A stretch of DNA of 64,000 nt from Sporomusaceae bacterium (lineage in GTDB: Bacteria; Bacillota; Negativicutes; Sporomusales; UBA7701). Under the pieces are notes generated by a model. That model ran no database searches and was not told the DNA's origin. It worked only from the letters and a program-made list of their open reading frames with translations. A program made the translations under genes and the position numbers. The stretch is from positions 248,001 to 312,000 of the forward strand of contig JAVKTQ010000002.1 in NCBI GenBank assembly GCA_031460455.1, read 5' to 3'. Positions 8,233 to 18,285 of this stretch are shown piece after piece. Numbering within the stretch: the first letter of the stretch is position 1; every line of letters starts with the position of its first letter.

Positions 8233-9960
8233 TCACTCCCTGTCGCGGTATATCTTCACGATGTATTTGCAGCCGTTATGCTCGAACCAGGCCGGATAGG
8301 CCTCGTTGTCGACCGCCCGCAGCAGATTGAACTGCGCGGCCAGCGGCTTATCCGCGTCCAGCCTGCTGTCGGCCGGCGTCCGCTTCCGGTAGAAGCTGGG
8401 TTCGCCCTCCTGGGGAGTACGTCCGGCGACGATATCGGGATACTCGTCGGCGAACCGCAGGCACAGCCTGATTGTCGCGTCCGCCAGGGCGGGCTTCATT
8501 TCGTCCATAAGCTCGCAGCCCGCGAATTCGAGCGTCTCGGCGGCATAGATGTCGCCGCTGTCCAGTGCGGGCGCCGCCTCGAACATCGTCACCGGGATGC
8601 TGTTGACCCCGGCCGCGATCTGCCAGTTGAGCGGCGACCAGCCCCGCCCCTTCGGCAGGGCGCTGGCGTGGACGACGATATTGTGGCGGTTTTTCGCCAG
8701 GACGGCCGGCGGGGCGATCTCCCCGCAGCCGAGCAGGAAGACCCAGTCGCCGGCGGGGATATCCTTCACCTTGTGCACCCAGCCGACAGTGTGGCCCCGC
8801 GCCTCGAAAGCGGCGGCCAGCGCCGGGATGCGGTCGTTCATCCAGTATTTGGCATCTGTAACGATTGTAATTTTATACTTGGCAAAGCCCAAAGCCCTTA
8901 CCACCCTTTCCGTGCCATAGCCGTCGACCACCTTGGCGGCCTTGGCGGACATGCTCCTTACCGCCGCCGGGTCGGCGAGCAGCCTGCCGAGCGCGGCCGC
9001 GATATCGCCGGCGCTCACCTCCGCAGCCTTCCCCAGATAAAGCAGCGCGCCCGCGTCCGCCGCGGCGGCGGCGATCGGCTCCTGATTGGCGGCGAGGGAG
9101 GTGCAGATGGCGGGCAGCCCCAGCGCGCAGCGCTCCCAGGTGGCTGTCCCGCAGCCGCCGATCGCCAGGTCGGCCCCGGCCATAAGCGCGGCCATCGCCG
9201 TCGTCTGCCGGTGGACCGTCGCCCCCGGCAGCCCGGCGCACAGTCTTTCGATATCCTCGCCGTGCGGGTTGCTTGCCCCCAGCACCACATCCACATTCAA
9301 GTCGGCGCATGTCAGCGCGATCGCCGCCAGCGCCTTGCCGGTCTCGTTACCCTCATCGCCGCCGCCGAAAAACACCAGCAGGCGGCGGACAATGCCGTCG
9401 CGCCGCCCCAGCCCGCTGCGGAGAGCGGCGAATTCGGGGCGGAGGAGCGTGTAGGCCGTGCCGAGCAGCAGCGTACACGCGGCGGGCGTCAGTGCCCGGT
9501 ATTCGCGCGGCGGATCGCCGGCCAGGTTTTGGTCGAGCAGGAAATCGCAGTCGTGGCGGCGGTTGCCGAGATCGTCGATCGCCAGCAGCCGGCCGGCCAG
9601 ATGGTTCATTTTCTTTTCCCAGCGCTCGTCGAGCGCGTAGTGGTCGACCACCAGCAGCTCGACCGGTCCGGCGGCCTTCAATATCGCGGCCGTCTCGGCG
9701 GCGTCCGTCTCCCGCGGTGCGCCCAGCAGCCGTTCGTACTCGTCCGCACCGTCGGCGACCGGGCGGTGGGGGAGGGTATGCGCCTTATAGCCCCGGCCGG
9801 TCACGGCGGCGATAATGTTGCCCGGCAGGTCGCGGCAGACGAACGACACGGCGTAGCCGCGCCCGGCGAGAGCGTCGGCCAGCGTCAGGCACCGCATGAT
9901 ATGGCCGCTGCCGAGAGCGGTCGACGAATCGGCGCGGAAGACCGCCTGCTTGCTGGTCAC
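8233..9960 (-). CDS. pseG: PseG UDP-sugar hydrolase fused to a formyltransferase domain
   Basis: Bifunctional protein of about 575 residues. Residues 1-340 are PseG, which removes UDP from the 2,4-diacetamido-altropyranose: FRADSSTALGSGHIMRC is its signature start and GGCGTATWERCALGLP its nucleotide-binding loop. Residues about 350-575 are a formyltransferase domain like that of Met-tRNA formyltransferase, with VHASALPKGRGWSPLNW and ALDSGDIY carrying the usual His and Asp. I place the start at the GTG at 9960 because an AAGAAGG site precedes it and the frame upstream runs inside pseF. The fusion suggests that an amino group of the sugar is formylated as well as, or instead of, acetylated. Confidence 0.88.
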   Translation of the reverse strand: MTSKQAVFRADSSTALGSGHIMRCLTLADALAGRGYAVSFVCRDLPGNIIAAVTGRGYKAHTLPHRPVADGADEYERLLGAPRETDAAETAAILKAAGPVELLVVDHYALDERWEKKMNHLAGRLLAIDDLGNRRHDCDFLLDQNLAGDPPREYRALTPAACTLLLGTAYTLLRPEFAALRSGLGRRDGIVRRLLVFFGGGDEGNETGKALAAIALTCADLNVDVVLGASNPHGEDIERLCAGLPGATVHRQTTAMAALMAGADLAIGGCGTATWERCALGLPAICTSLAANQEPIAAAAADAGALLYLGKAAEVSAGDIAAALGRLLADPAAVRSMSAKAAKVVDGYGTERVVRALGFAKYKITIVTDAKYWMNDRIPALAAAFEARGHTVGWVHKVKDIPAGDWVFLLGCGEIAPPAVLAKNRHNIVVHASALPKGRGWSPLNWQIAAGVNSIPVTMFEAAPALDSGDIYAAETLEFAGCELMDEMKPALADATIRLCLRFADEYPDIVAGRTPQEGEPSFYRKRTPADSRLDADKPLAAQFNLLRAVDNEAYPAWFEHNGCKYIVKIYRDRE

Positions 9961-9962
9961 AT

Positions 9963-10694
9963 TCAGCCTTCTTTCTGCCTGATATGCTCGTTGATCGCGC
10001 TCCACCCCGGATTGGCGGCCAGCAGGTCCAGGCAGTCCTCCAGGGTAAAGGCGGGATTGTGCGAATAAAGCGCGGTCAGCATCTTCTCGATCAGCATAAA
10101 ATCCTCGGGGGTGTCGACCGTCCAGCGATGACCGCTGGCGTCGCAGCCGTAGCTGAGGTTGGCGGCCGGGAAGCGTACGTTCTCCCGGCGGATAAAAGGA
10201 GTGACATGCTCGCGGTCGCCAGGGAGGACGGCCTCGGCGTGAGCGGCCGCCAGGGCGGAAAAAGGAAAAACCTCGGTATCCATCCCCCGCGGATATGTCC
10301 GCGCGCCGATGTTCGAGGCGTAGGCGTAGCGGGGGTAATTATCCTCATACAGGGCGATGACCTGGTCGATCACCGCCGGGTCGATCAGCGGGCAATCCGA
10401 CGTCACCCGCACGACCGTGTCGGCGCCGTGCTCGGCGGCGGCGAAATAGTAGCGGGACAGCACATCGTTCTCCGAGCCACGGAAGCAGGGCACGCCCAGA
10501 CGGGCGCACAGCGCCGCCACCGGCTCGTCGGCGGCGTTGACCGTCGTAGCGATCACGACCGTCCCCGCCCGCCGCACCCTCGCCAGCCGCTCGAGCTGGT
10601 ATGCCAGCAGCGGCTTGCCGAGGACCTCCTTCAAAATCTTGCCCGGCAGGCGGGTCGAAGTCATGCGGGCCTGGACGATAATCGCCGTCCTCAT
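9963..10694 (-). CDS. pseF: Pseudaminic acid cytidylyltransferase, PseF/SpsF type
   Basis: Activates the nonulosonic acid with CTP to give CMP-sugar for transfer to flagellin. The 243-residue protein begins with IIVQARMTSTRLPGKIL, the nucleotide-binding loop, and has VTSDCPLIDP for metal binding. Its ATG overlaps the pseC stop (ATGA), so it is translationally coupled. It belongs to the SpsF-like branch rather than the classic Campylobacter PseF, so the symbol is assigned from context. The paralog at 6392-7129 could equally well be the true CMP-Pse synthetase. Confidence 0.75.
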   Translation of the reverse strand: MRTAIIVQARMTSTRLPGKILKEVLGKPLLAYQLERLARVRRAGTVVIATTVNAADEPVAALCARLGVPCFRGSENDVLSRYYFAAAEHGADTVVRVTSDCPLIDPAVIDQVIALYEDNYPRYAYASNIGARTYPRGMDTEVFPFSALAAAHAEAVLPGDREHVTPFIRRENVRFPAANLSYGCDASGHRWTVDTPEDFMLIEKMLTALYSHNPAFTLEDCLDLLAANPGWSAINEHIRQKEG

Positions 10695-11853
10695 GCCAGC
10701 ACCTTCGCGAGCGTCGCCGCCACATAGTCCTGCTGTTCGTCGCTCAGGCCGAAATACATCGGCAGGCTGATCGCCTCGGCGTAGTACCGCTCGGCGGCCG
10801 GAAAATCGCCCGCCCTGAAGCCGAGGCCCTGATAATACGGCTGCGTATGCACGGGGATATAATGAAGGTTCACGCCGATGCCCGCGGCGCGGAGCTCCTC
10901 GAATACCTGGCGGTGGCTCTTGGCGATTTTATCGAGCTTAAGCCGCACCACATACAGGTGCCAGGCCGAGGCGTCCTTCTCCCGCTGCCACGGCAGCGTC
11001 AGCGGCAGGCCGCCGAGCAGCGCGTCGTAGCGCGCCGCCAGCGCCCGCCGGCGGGCCACGAATTCGTCGATCCTCGCCAGTTGGCTGGCTCCCAGCGCTG
11101 CCTGGATATCGGTCATGCGGTAATTATAGCCCAGGCCGATCTGCTCGTAGTACCACGGCCCGTGGCTTTCGCCCGCCATCTTGGCGGTATCGCGGGTTAT
11201 GCCGTGGCTGCGCAGCAGCACCAGCCGCTCGTACAGCTCGCGGTTATTGGTCGTAATCATGCCGCCCTCGCCGGACGTGATGATCTTCACGGCGTGGAAA
11301 CTGAACACCGTCATAGCGGCGTAGCGGCATGCCCCGATCTTGTCGCCCCGGTAAGTAGCGCCGATGGCGTGCGAAGCATCCTCGATAACCGAAAAACCAA
11401 AATCTTGCGCAAGGGCGGCGATCCGCTCCATGGCGCAAGACTGACCGGAAAAATCTACAGGCACGACGGCCTTGGGCAGCCGGCCGCCCTCGCGGGCGCG
11501 GGCCAGCTTGTCCGCCAGCTCGGCCTCGCTCATGTTGTAAGTCGTTGCGTCGATATCGACGAAATCCACGTCAGCCCCGCAGTACAGGGCGCAATTCGCC
11601 GACGCCACGAACGTATTGGGCGTCGTCCACACCGCATCGCCGTGGCCGACGCCGGCCGCCAGGCAGGCAATATGCAGCGCCGAAGTCGCGCTGTTCACCG
11701 CCACGGCGTATTTGGCGCCGCAATACGCGGCCACCGCCTGCTCGAACCGCTCCACCGCCGGCCCCTGAGTCAGCCAGTCCGAATTGAGCGCCTCCGTCAC
11801 CGCCGCCACGTCGGCGGCGTCGATATTTTGCCGGGCATAGGGAATAGGCTTCA

Positions 11854-11854
<1 letters not shown>
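10691..11854 (-). CDS. pseC: UDP-4-amino-4,6-dideoxy-altrosamine transaminase
   Basis: PLP-dependent aminotransferase acting on the 4-keto product of PseB. Typical DegT-fold signatures: AVNSATSALHIACLAAGV, VIEDASHAIGA and FSFHAVKIITSGEGG with the Schiff-base lysine. At 387 residues it is full length. Its ATG overlaps the pseB stop codon by one base (TAATG), the tightest coupling possible. The YARQNIDAADVAAV start is characteristic of PseC. The second DegT gene in the locus is more divergent and lacks this N-terminus. Confidence 0.92.
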
Positions 11855-12948
<1,094 letters not shown>

Positions 12949-12990
12949 TCAGAATGAGCCGATTCCCCTGCCTGCCGCGCTTAAAAAACA

Positions 12991-13019
12991 CGATAGTTAA
13001 TATTATATGTTAACTATCG
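12991..13019. promoter_or_regulatory. 29-bp perfect inverted repeat (operator-like)
   Basis: Two perfect 10-base arms, CGATAGTTAA and TTAACTATCG, flank a nine-base AT-rich centre. There is no T-run, so it does not look like a terminator. It lies between the divergent pse locus and recD2, about 110 bases before the recD2 start, and could bind a dimeric repressor of either. The regulator is unknown. Confidence 0.45.
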
Positions 13020-13126
13020 CCGCCATCAGCGCGCCTTTGCGGCAAAATCGCCGCAAATAAAAGGGATTGGCGGCAAAACCGGCGAATACCGCCACGATAA
13101 AAGTACGCACGGACGGAGAATACGGC

Positions 13127-15280
13127 ATGCAGGCGCTAACAGGCACAGTCGACAGCATAGTATATCGCAGCGACGGCGACGACTTCACCGTCTTCCGGCT
13201 CGTGCCGGCGCGGGAAAACGCCCCCGTCAGCGTCGTCGGCAACTTTCCCGTGCCCCTCGTCGGTGAAGAGCTTGAGCTCACCGGCGACTGGGTCGAGCAC
13301 AACCGTTTCGGGAGGCAGTTTAAAGCCGTCTCCTGCCGCCGCATGGCGCCCTCCACCGTCAAAGGCATCGAACGCTTCCTCGCCTCCGGCGCCATCAAAG
13401 GCATCGGCCCGGCCACCGCCGCCCGCATGGTCGCCCGCTTCGGCGACCGCACCCTGGAAATGCTTGAGAACTACCCCCACCGCCTCACCGAAATCGAAGG
13501 CATCGGCGCCAAAAAAGCCGCCGTCATCCGCACCTCCTTCGCCGAGCACTCCGACCTCCGCGAAATCATGCTCTTCCTCGAAACCCACGGCGTCACCGGG
13601 GCGTACGCCGGCAGAATATACAAGCACTACGGCGGGGCCGCCCTCGACGTCCTCAAGGATAACCCCTACCAACTCGCCGCCGAAGTAGACGGCATCGGCT
13701 TCCGCACCGCCGACCACATCGCCGTCGCCCTCGGCCGCGACATGAACGACCCCGCCCGGCTGACCGCCGGCATCGAATACGCCCTCCTCCAGACCGCCCA
13801 GACCGGCCACTGCTGCCTGCCGGAAGACACCCTCGTCCAGGAAAGCGCCAAACTCCTCGGCGCGCCCGCCCTCGACATCGCCGTCTGCCTCGCCGGCCTC
13901 GTGCGCGACAACCTGCTCCACACCGAAGACTTCCAGGGCGCCACCCTCATCTACCCCGGCCTCCTCTACCACGCCGAAACCCAGGTCGCCGCCCGCCTCA
14001 GGAAACTCCGGGAACGAGCCGTCCCCGCCAGGAGCGGCGACGCCGAACAGGCGGTGGCAGCCTGGGAAGAAAGCGAAGGGGTCACCCTCGCCGCCGCTCA
14101 GCGCGAAGCGGTCGCCGCCTCCCTCCGCCACGGCGTCCTCGTCCTCACCGGCGGGCCAGGCACCGGCAAAACCGTCACCGTCAAAGGCATCCTCGCCGTC
14201 CTCGCCGAGCAGGGCTTCAAAATCCTCCTCGGCGCGCCCACCGGCCGGGCCGCCAAACGCCTCAGCGAAGCCTGCGGCCGCGAAGCCGCCACCATCCACC
14301 GCCTCCTCGAAGCCACCGGCGGCCGCGAAGGCGCGCCCTTATTCATGCGCGACGAGCGCAACCCCCTCGACGCCGACGTCGTAATAATCGACGAAGCCTC
14401 CATGATCGACATCACCCTCATGTACTACCTCCTCAGAGCCGTACCCGAAGGCTGTCGCTTCGTCCTCGTCGGCGACGTCGACCAACTGCCCGCCGTCGGC
14501 CCCGGCAACGTCCTCAAAGACATCATCCGCTCAGGCACCGTCCCCGTCGTGCGCCTCAGCGAAGTCTTCCGCCAGGCCGGCGAAAGCGTCATCGTCGTCA
14601 ACGCCCACCGCATCAACCGCGGCCTCTTCCCCGACGTCCGCTCCAGCACCGACTTCCAGTTCCGCGAAGTCGCCGACGAAGCGGCCGTCGCCGCCGCCAT
14701 CGTAAAACTGTGCGGTGAAGAACTGCCGGCCGCCGGTCTCGATCCCCTTGCCGACATCCAGGTCCTGTCGCCCATGCACCGCCAGCCGTGCGGCGTCGAA
14801 AACCTCAACCGCCTCCTCCAGGCCGCCCTCAACCCCCCGTCGCCCGCCCGGCCCCCGGTCGGCGCCGGCGCCCTCCGCCAGGGCGACAAAGTCATGCAGA
14901 CCCGCAACAACTACGGCAAAGGCGTCTTCAACGGCGACATCGGCTACATAATCGGCGCCGACAGCGGCATCGCCGTCGTCCGCTACCCCGACGGCGACGT
15001 CCTCTACGAAAAAGCCGAAATCGACGAACTCGTCCTCGCCTACGCCATGAGCGTCCACAAAAGCCAGGGCAGCGAATACCCCGCCGTCGTCATGCCGCTC
15101 GTCGCCGGCCACTACGTCATGCTTCAGCGCAACCTCCTCTACACCGCCGTCACCCGCGCCAAGCAGCGCGTCATCCTCCTCGGCGCCAAAGCCGCCCTCA
15201 ACACCGCCCTCGCCAACGACCGCACCCGGCGGCGCTACTCGCTGCTCGCCGAGCGCCTCAGGGGTGAGGACCTGTGCTGA
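13127..15280 (+). CDS. recD2: RecD2-type ATP-dependent DNA helicase
   Basis: Superfamily 1 5'-3' helicase of the RecD/TraA type that works without RecBC. About 717 residues: N-terminal OB-like region, helix-hairpin-helix repeats (GIGPATAARMVARFG, EIEGIGAKKAAVI), Walker A GGPGTGKTVT near residue 342, Walker B VVIIDEASMID, and the C-terminal UvrD-like AYAMSVHKSQGSEYP. I prefer the ATG at 13127, which has GGAGAA eight bases upstream, over a TTG 60 bases earlier with poor spacing. comFC begins inside its last codons. Confidence 0.92.
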   Translation: MQALTGTVDSIVYRSDGDDFTVFRLVPARENAPVSVVGNFPVPLVGEELELTGDWVEHNRFGRQFKAVSCRRMAPSTVKGIERFLASGAIKGIGPATAARMVARFGDRTLEMLENYPHRLTEIEGIGAKKAAVIRTSFAEHSDLREIMLFLETHGVTGAYAGRIYKHYGGAALDVLKDNPYQLAAEVDGIGFRTADHIAVALGRDMNDPARLTAGIEYALLQTAQTGHCCLPEDTLVQESAKLLGAPALDIAVCLAGLVRDNLLHTEDFQGATLIYPGLLYHAETQVAARLRKLRERAVPARSGDAEQAVAAWEESEGVTLAAAQREAVAASLRHGVLVLTGGPGTGKTVTVKGILAVLAEQGFKILLGAPTGRAAKRLSEACGREAATIHRLLEATGGREGAPLFMRDERNPLDADVVIIDEASMIDITLMYYLLRAVPEGCRFVLVGDVDQLPAVGPGNVLKDIIRSGTVPVVRLSEVFRQAGESVIVVNAHRINRGLFPDVRSSTDFQFREVADEAAVAAAIVKLCGEELPAAGLDPLADIQVLSPMHRQPCGVENLNRLLQAALNPPSPARPPVGAGALRQGDKVMQTRNNYGKGVFNGDIGYIIGADSGIAVVRYPDGDVLYEKAEIDELVLAYAMSVHKSQGSEYPAVVMPLVAGHYVMLQRNLLYTAVTRAKQRVILLGAKAALNTALANDRTRRRYSLLAERLRGEDLC

Positions 15281-15939
15281 CCGACTGGTGGGCGGCTCTC
15301 CTCGACATAATCTACCCGCCCCGCTGCCCCGTCTGCCGGCGGCCGGTCGCCGTCCACGGCGCCTGGTGCCCCGCCTGCCTCGCCCCCGTCCTCGCCGGCC
15401 ACGAACTCAACCTCGTCGGCCGCCGCCTCGCCGCCCTCGCCTCCTGCCGGGTGGTGTGCGACTACGCCGCCGGCGTCAAAACCCTCCTCCACCGGCTCAA
15501 ATTCCGCGGCGGCGCCCGCGCCGCCGTCCCGCTTGCCTGGCTGCTCGCCGCCCGCCCTGACGGCCTCCGCCTCGGCGGCATCCAGGCCGTAGTCCCTGTG
15601 CCCCTGCACCCCGGCCGCCTTGCCGAACGGGGCTACAACCAGACCGAACTCATCTTCCGCCGCTGGGCGGAGCAGCAGGGCTGGCCGTGGTGCGAAGCCC
15701 TCATCCGCACCCGCCCCACCGCCCCCCAGTGGGAACTTCCGCCCGCCGAACGCCGCCGCAACGTCAGAGGCGCCTTTGCCCTCGCGCGCCCCGAAGCCGT
15801 CCGCGGCAAAACAATCCTCCTCGTCGACGACATCGTCACCACCGGCGCGACAATCAACGAATGCGCCAAGGTGCTGAGAAGGGGAGGGGCCGCTAAAATT
15901 CACGCCCTCGCCCTGGCGGGTGGAGATTACGGCCGCTGA
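15274..15939 (+). CDS. comFC: ComF family phosphoribosyltransferase-like protein
   Basis: ComFC-type protein implicated in DNA uptake or processing of incoming DNA. A four-cysteine zinc finger near the start (RCPVCRRPV, WCPACL) is followed by a phosphoribosyltransferase domain with the PRPP loop ILLVDDIVTTGATINEC. 221 residues, normal length. The GTG start overlaps the recD2 stop (GTGCTGA), so the two are coupled. comFC at the head of the flagellar block is the Bacillus arrangement. Its last codons are also the start of a truncated copy of the dispersed palindromic repeat. Confidence 0.9.
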   Translation: MLTDWWAALLDIIYPPRCPVCRRPVAVHGAWCPACLAPVLAGHELNLVGRRLAALASCRVVCDYAAGVKTLLHRLKFRGGARAAVPLAWLLAARPDGLRLGGIQAVVPVPLHPGRLAERGYNQTELIFRRWAEQQGWPWCEALIRTRPTAPQWELPPAERRRNVRGAFALARPEAVRGKTILLVDDIVTTGATINECAKVLRRGGAAKIHALALAGGDYGR

Positions 15940-15966
15940 TAAACCGCCATCCGCGGCGCACCCGCA
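15929..15966 (+). repeat. Truncated copy of dispersed palindromic element (copy G)
   Basis: Matches the left arm of copy E at 55684 (GGCCG, TGATAA, CC, GCCATC, GCGGCG and GCACCCG in the same order) and then stops. It overlaps the end of comFC and supplies its stop codon. No right arm is visible within 300 bases. Confidence 0.5.
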
Positions 15967-16070
15967 CAGAAGCCGCACTCATATTTTCGACGCGACAGCT
16001 ATATATTGTTAAGAAGGCGCCTATCCGCCTGCGCGCTTTAATTCAAAATCCGCCAGCAGGGAGGTGGCGC

Positions 16071-16685
16071 ATGGAATTCGGCGAAATCCGGGAAATCATC
16101 GACGGTCTCGGACTTACAGAAGAAATACCGCCGCACGAAATCCCCGAACTGGAACTATACATGGACCAGGTGCTGGAATTTCTCAACGCCAGATTGGACT
16201 GGCTCAAGAGAGAAGAACTAGACAAAGGCTTAACGAAAATGATGATAAACAACTATACCAAGGCTCAACTGCTGATACCGCCGAAAAACCGCAAATACGG
16301 AAAACACCACATAATGCTCCTGATTCTGATATGCCAGTTGAAAAGCGTCCTTTCAATCGAAGATATAAAAACGCTCTTCTCGCCGATACTTAACGACATC
16401 ACCACCCCGGACGACGATGTAATCCCGCTGGAAAAAATCTATACGATCTTCTTGGAGCTGCAACGCGAGCAATTTAGCGACTTTCAGGAAATATTCGCCG
16501 AAAAGGCCAAATATATCGAAAACAAATTGGCGGAAATCGAAACTCCCCATCAGAAAACAGCCAAAATGTTTTTAGTTGTGCTGATGTTGGTCGCCCAGGC
16601 CGGCGTATCAAAACGGCTGGCGGAAAAAATAATCGACGCCTATTTTCCCAAACCCGGACAAATAACCACAACGGGGAGCATTTGA
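16071..16685 (+). CDS. DUF1836 domain protein, MerR-like regulator
   Basis: A 204-residue protein whose core, MINNYTKAQLLIPPK followed by RKYGKHHIMLLILICQLK, is the hallmark of DUF1836. This family is predicted to have a MerR-like winged helix-turn-helix and is common in Clostridia and Negativicutes. No target is known. A strong GGGAGGTGG site precedes the ATG. Transcription ends at a hairpin directly after the stop codon. It is AT-richer than its neighbours. The function is unknown beyond likely DNA binding. Confidence 0.75.
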   Translation: MEFGEIREIIDGLGLTEEIPPHEIPELELYMDQVLEFLNARLDWLKREELDKGLTKMMINNYTKAQLLIPPKNRKYGKHHIMLLILICQLKSVLSIEDIKTLFSPILNDITTPDDDVIPLEKIYTIFLELQREQFSDFQEIFAEKAKYIENKLAEIETPHQKTAKMFLVVLMLVAQAGVSKRLAEKIIDAYFPKPGQITTTGSI

Positions 16686-16730
16686 GATATGCGGCAGTGT
16701 AAAACCGACAACACCGCCGCATATCTTTTT
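16685..16730 (+). terminator. Rho-independent terminator after DUF1836 gene
   Basis: AGATATGCGGC pairs perfectly with GCCGCATATCT; the inner GTGT/ACAC extends the stem and six T follow. The hairpin begins inside the stop codon of the gene. Confidence 0.85.
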
Positions 16731-16898
16731 TATGACTATATCTGGCGGTTTGCAATGCCACCAATTGCCGTCCGCCACTCCCCGCAAGGAAAATTGCCCG
16801 AAAAAAAGAAAAAGCCGTGCGGCATGAAAATACCGTCGCCTTTCAAAAACGGGCGAATACAATAAAGCATAAAATGATGGCAAAGGAGAGAAACAACG

Positions 16899-17237
16899 GT
16901 GGTTAGGCTGGGGATACTGGGGTACTCCAAACTCGCCGCTATAAACGGGGAAGTTTACGATCTTGCAAAAGCGGCGCAAGAAGCGAAAGGCGTCTTCAAA
17001 GAACTGGGCCCGGTGGAACTTGTAGGCTGCGTGACCTGTAACGGCTATCCGGGAAAAAGGATAATAGACGGCGCCAGACTGTTGGCAAAATGGGGGGCGG
17101 ACATCATCGCCTTCTCGGCCGGCGGCAAAATAGGCGCCGGCGAGTATAGCCGGCATAACGAGCGCATCCTCAAAGAGCTTTCCGAGCAGATGCGGACGAC
17201 GATTATTATCGACTGCGGCCGCGGCATCGGCGTTTAG
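16899..17237 (+). CDS. CGGC-domain-like small protein
   Basis: A 112-residue cytosolic protein resembling the CGGC domain family of predicted metal- or redox-active proteins. The visible core is VGCVTCNGYPGKRIIDGARLLAKWGADIIAFS, in two parts: GCVTC, then the GADIIAF strand. The family motif is normally C-x-x-C-x-G-C-P-G; here the third cysteine position is replaced, so metal binding may be altered. GTG start with AAAGGAGAG at good spacing. Substrate and partner are unknown. Confidence 0.6.
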   Translation: MVRLGILGYSKLAAINGEVYDLAKAAQEAKGVFKELGPVELVGCVTCNGYPGKRIIDGARLLAKWGADIIAFSAGGKIGAGEYSRHNERILKELSEQMRTTIIIDCGRGIGV

Positions 17238-17300
17238 CCCGCTCTGCCGTCGCCATCACGCCCGCGCCTGCCGGGAATAACACGAAGAGAGGTGTTGCGG

Positions 17301-17435
17301 TTGAGCTTCGATGTAGCGGTGCTATACCTAGCGCTAACAGTGGGCTGGATAACGGCCACCATCTTTCGGTGCAACGCCATCCTTGCCCGGTGGAAATCCC
17401 CGGATGAGGCCGGAAAGCGCGGCAGCCATAGCTGA
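17301..17435 (+). CDS. Small single-span membrane peptide (44 residues)
   Basis: A short frame starting with TTG behind AGAGGTG. The translation contains one hydrophobic stretch, VAVLYLALTVGWITATIF, then a basic tail (RCNAILARWK), which fits a small membrane protein with an inside-positive C-terminus. It follows the CGGC-like gene by 63 bases and precedes a strong terminator, so it is probably co-transcribed. No family recognised; it may be non-coding. Confidence 0.4.
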   Translation: MSFDVAVLYLALTVGWITATIFRCNAILARWKSPDEAGKRGSHS

Positions 17436-17470
17436 GAGCGCCGGCCTTCGTCCAACCCCCTATTTCGCAA

Positions 17471-17507
17471 TAAAGCCCCGGGTGCTTTGCCAGCACCCGG
17501 GGCTTTA
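17471..17507. terminator. Bidirectional intrinsic terminator
   Basis: A perfect 16-base stem TAAAGCCCCGGGTGCT/AGCACCCGGGGCTTTA with a five-base loop separates the plus-strand small ORF from the convergent HD-GYP gene. A/T at both ends lets it serve both strands. Confidence 0.9.
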
Positions 17508-17518
17508 TACAGTCCTAC

Positions 17519-18151
17519 TTATCCCAGCGAATCCACGAACGCGCGGACCACATCGTGGTCGAACGCCGTCCCGGAATGGTCGTGCAGCTCGCGCACCGCT
17601 TCCTTCTTCGTCTTCACCCAATGCTGAGTGCAGGGATTGATGAACCGGTCGTAGTGGTTGGCCACCGCGATGATGCGGGCGCCGAGGGGGATATTGACCC
17701 CCTTGAGGCGTTTCGGGTACCCCTGACCGTCCCAGCGCTCGTGATGGTACCTTATATAAGGCACGATCTCCTGGCAGGCGGGGATATTCTCCAGCATCGC
17801 GCTGCCGGCGCTGCAATGGTTCTTATACACGCTCAGCTCCCGCGTCGACAGATACGGCAGCTTCGCCAGCACCGCGTTGGGCACAGTCAACTGACCGACA
17901 TCGTGAAGGATGGCGGCAACCCTGATACGCTCGATCTCATCCCGCGGCAAACGCATCTTGGCGGCTATGCTGACGGCATAGTTCGCCACTTGCTGGCTGT
18001 GCAGGTAGAGCTTGGGGTTCTTTAATTCTATCAGCCGCATCAGGATGGGAACGATCTCCTGAAGCGTCTCGGCGGCATTGGCGCCGTTTTCCACAGCCTG
18101 CATAAGGGTAAGCATATACACGGAGGAACGACCTTCCCGCTTCAGAGTCAA
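17519..18151 (-). CDS. HD-GYP domain phosphodiesterase-like protein
   Basis: Predicted cyclic di-GMP phosphodiesterase. It has HSQQVANYA, the HD pair in AILHDVGQL, and HHERWDGQGYP with the GYP loop, all in order over residues 50-150. There is no sensory or receiver domain, so the activity must be set by expression or a partner. The frame opens with TTG at 18151, but a GTG at 18121 with GGGAAGG upstream may be the real start. It is the only minus-strand gene between comFC and the flagellar block, a natural place for a motility/biofilm switch. A short C-terminus may reduce activity. Confidence 0.8.
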   Translation of the reverse strand: MTLKREGRSSVYMLTLMQAVENGANAAETLQEIVPILMRLIELKNPKLYLHSQQVANYAVSIAAKMRLPRDEIERIRVAAILHDVGQLTVPNAVLAKLPYLSTRELSVYKNHCSAGSAMLENIPACQEIVPYIRYHHERWDGQGYPKRLKGVNIPLGARIIAVANHYDRFINPCTQHWVKTKKEAVRELHDHSGTAFDHDVVRAFVDSLG

Positions 18152-18182
18152 GCCAAGTCAAGTATAAGCCAAGTCAAGTATA
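18151..18182. repeat. Tandem 16-bp direct repeat at the HD-GYP start
   Basis: AGCCAAGTCAAGTATA occurs twice head to tail. Read on the minus strand each copy gives TATACTTGACT, that is a -10-like and a -35-like hexamer. It lies where the promoter and 5' end of the HD-GYP gene should be, so slippage here could alter promoter spacing. Confidence 0.55.
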
Positions 18183-18285
18183 TTTTAATTTAGCTACAAA
18201 TGAAGATTATCCTGCCGCGCTCAGAAAAAAAACCGGCGGCAAAGCAAATTAGGGCTAAAGACCTAGCACTTTTTGTCGGATATGT

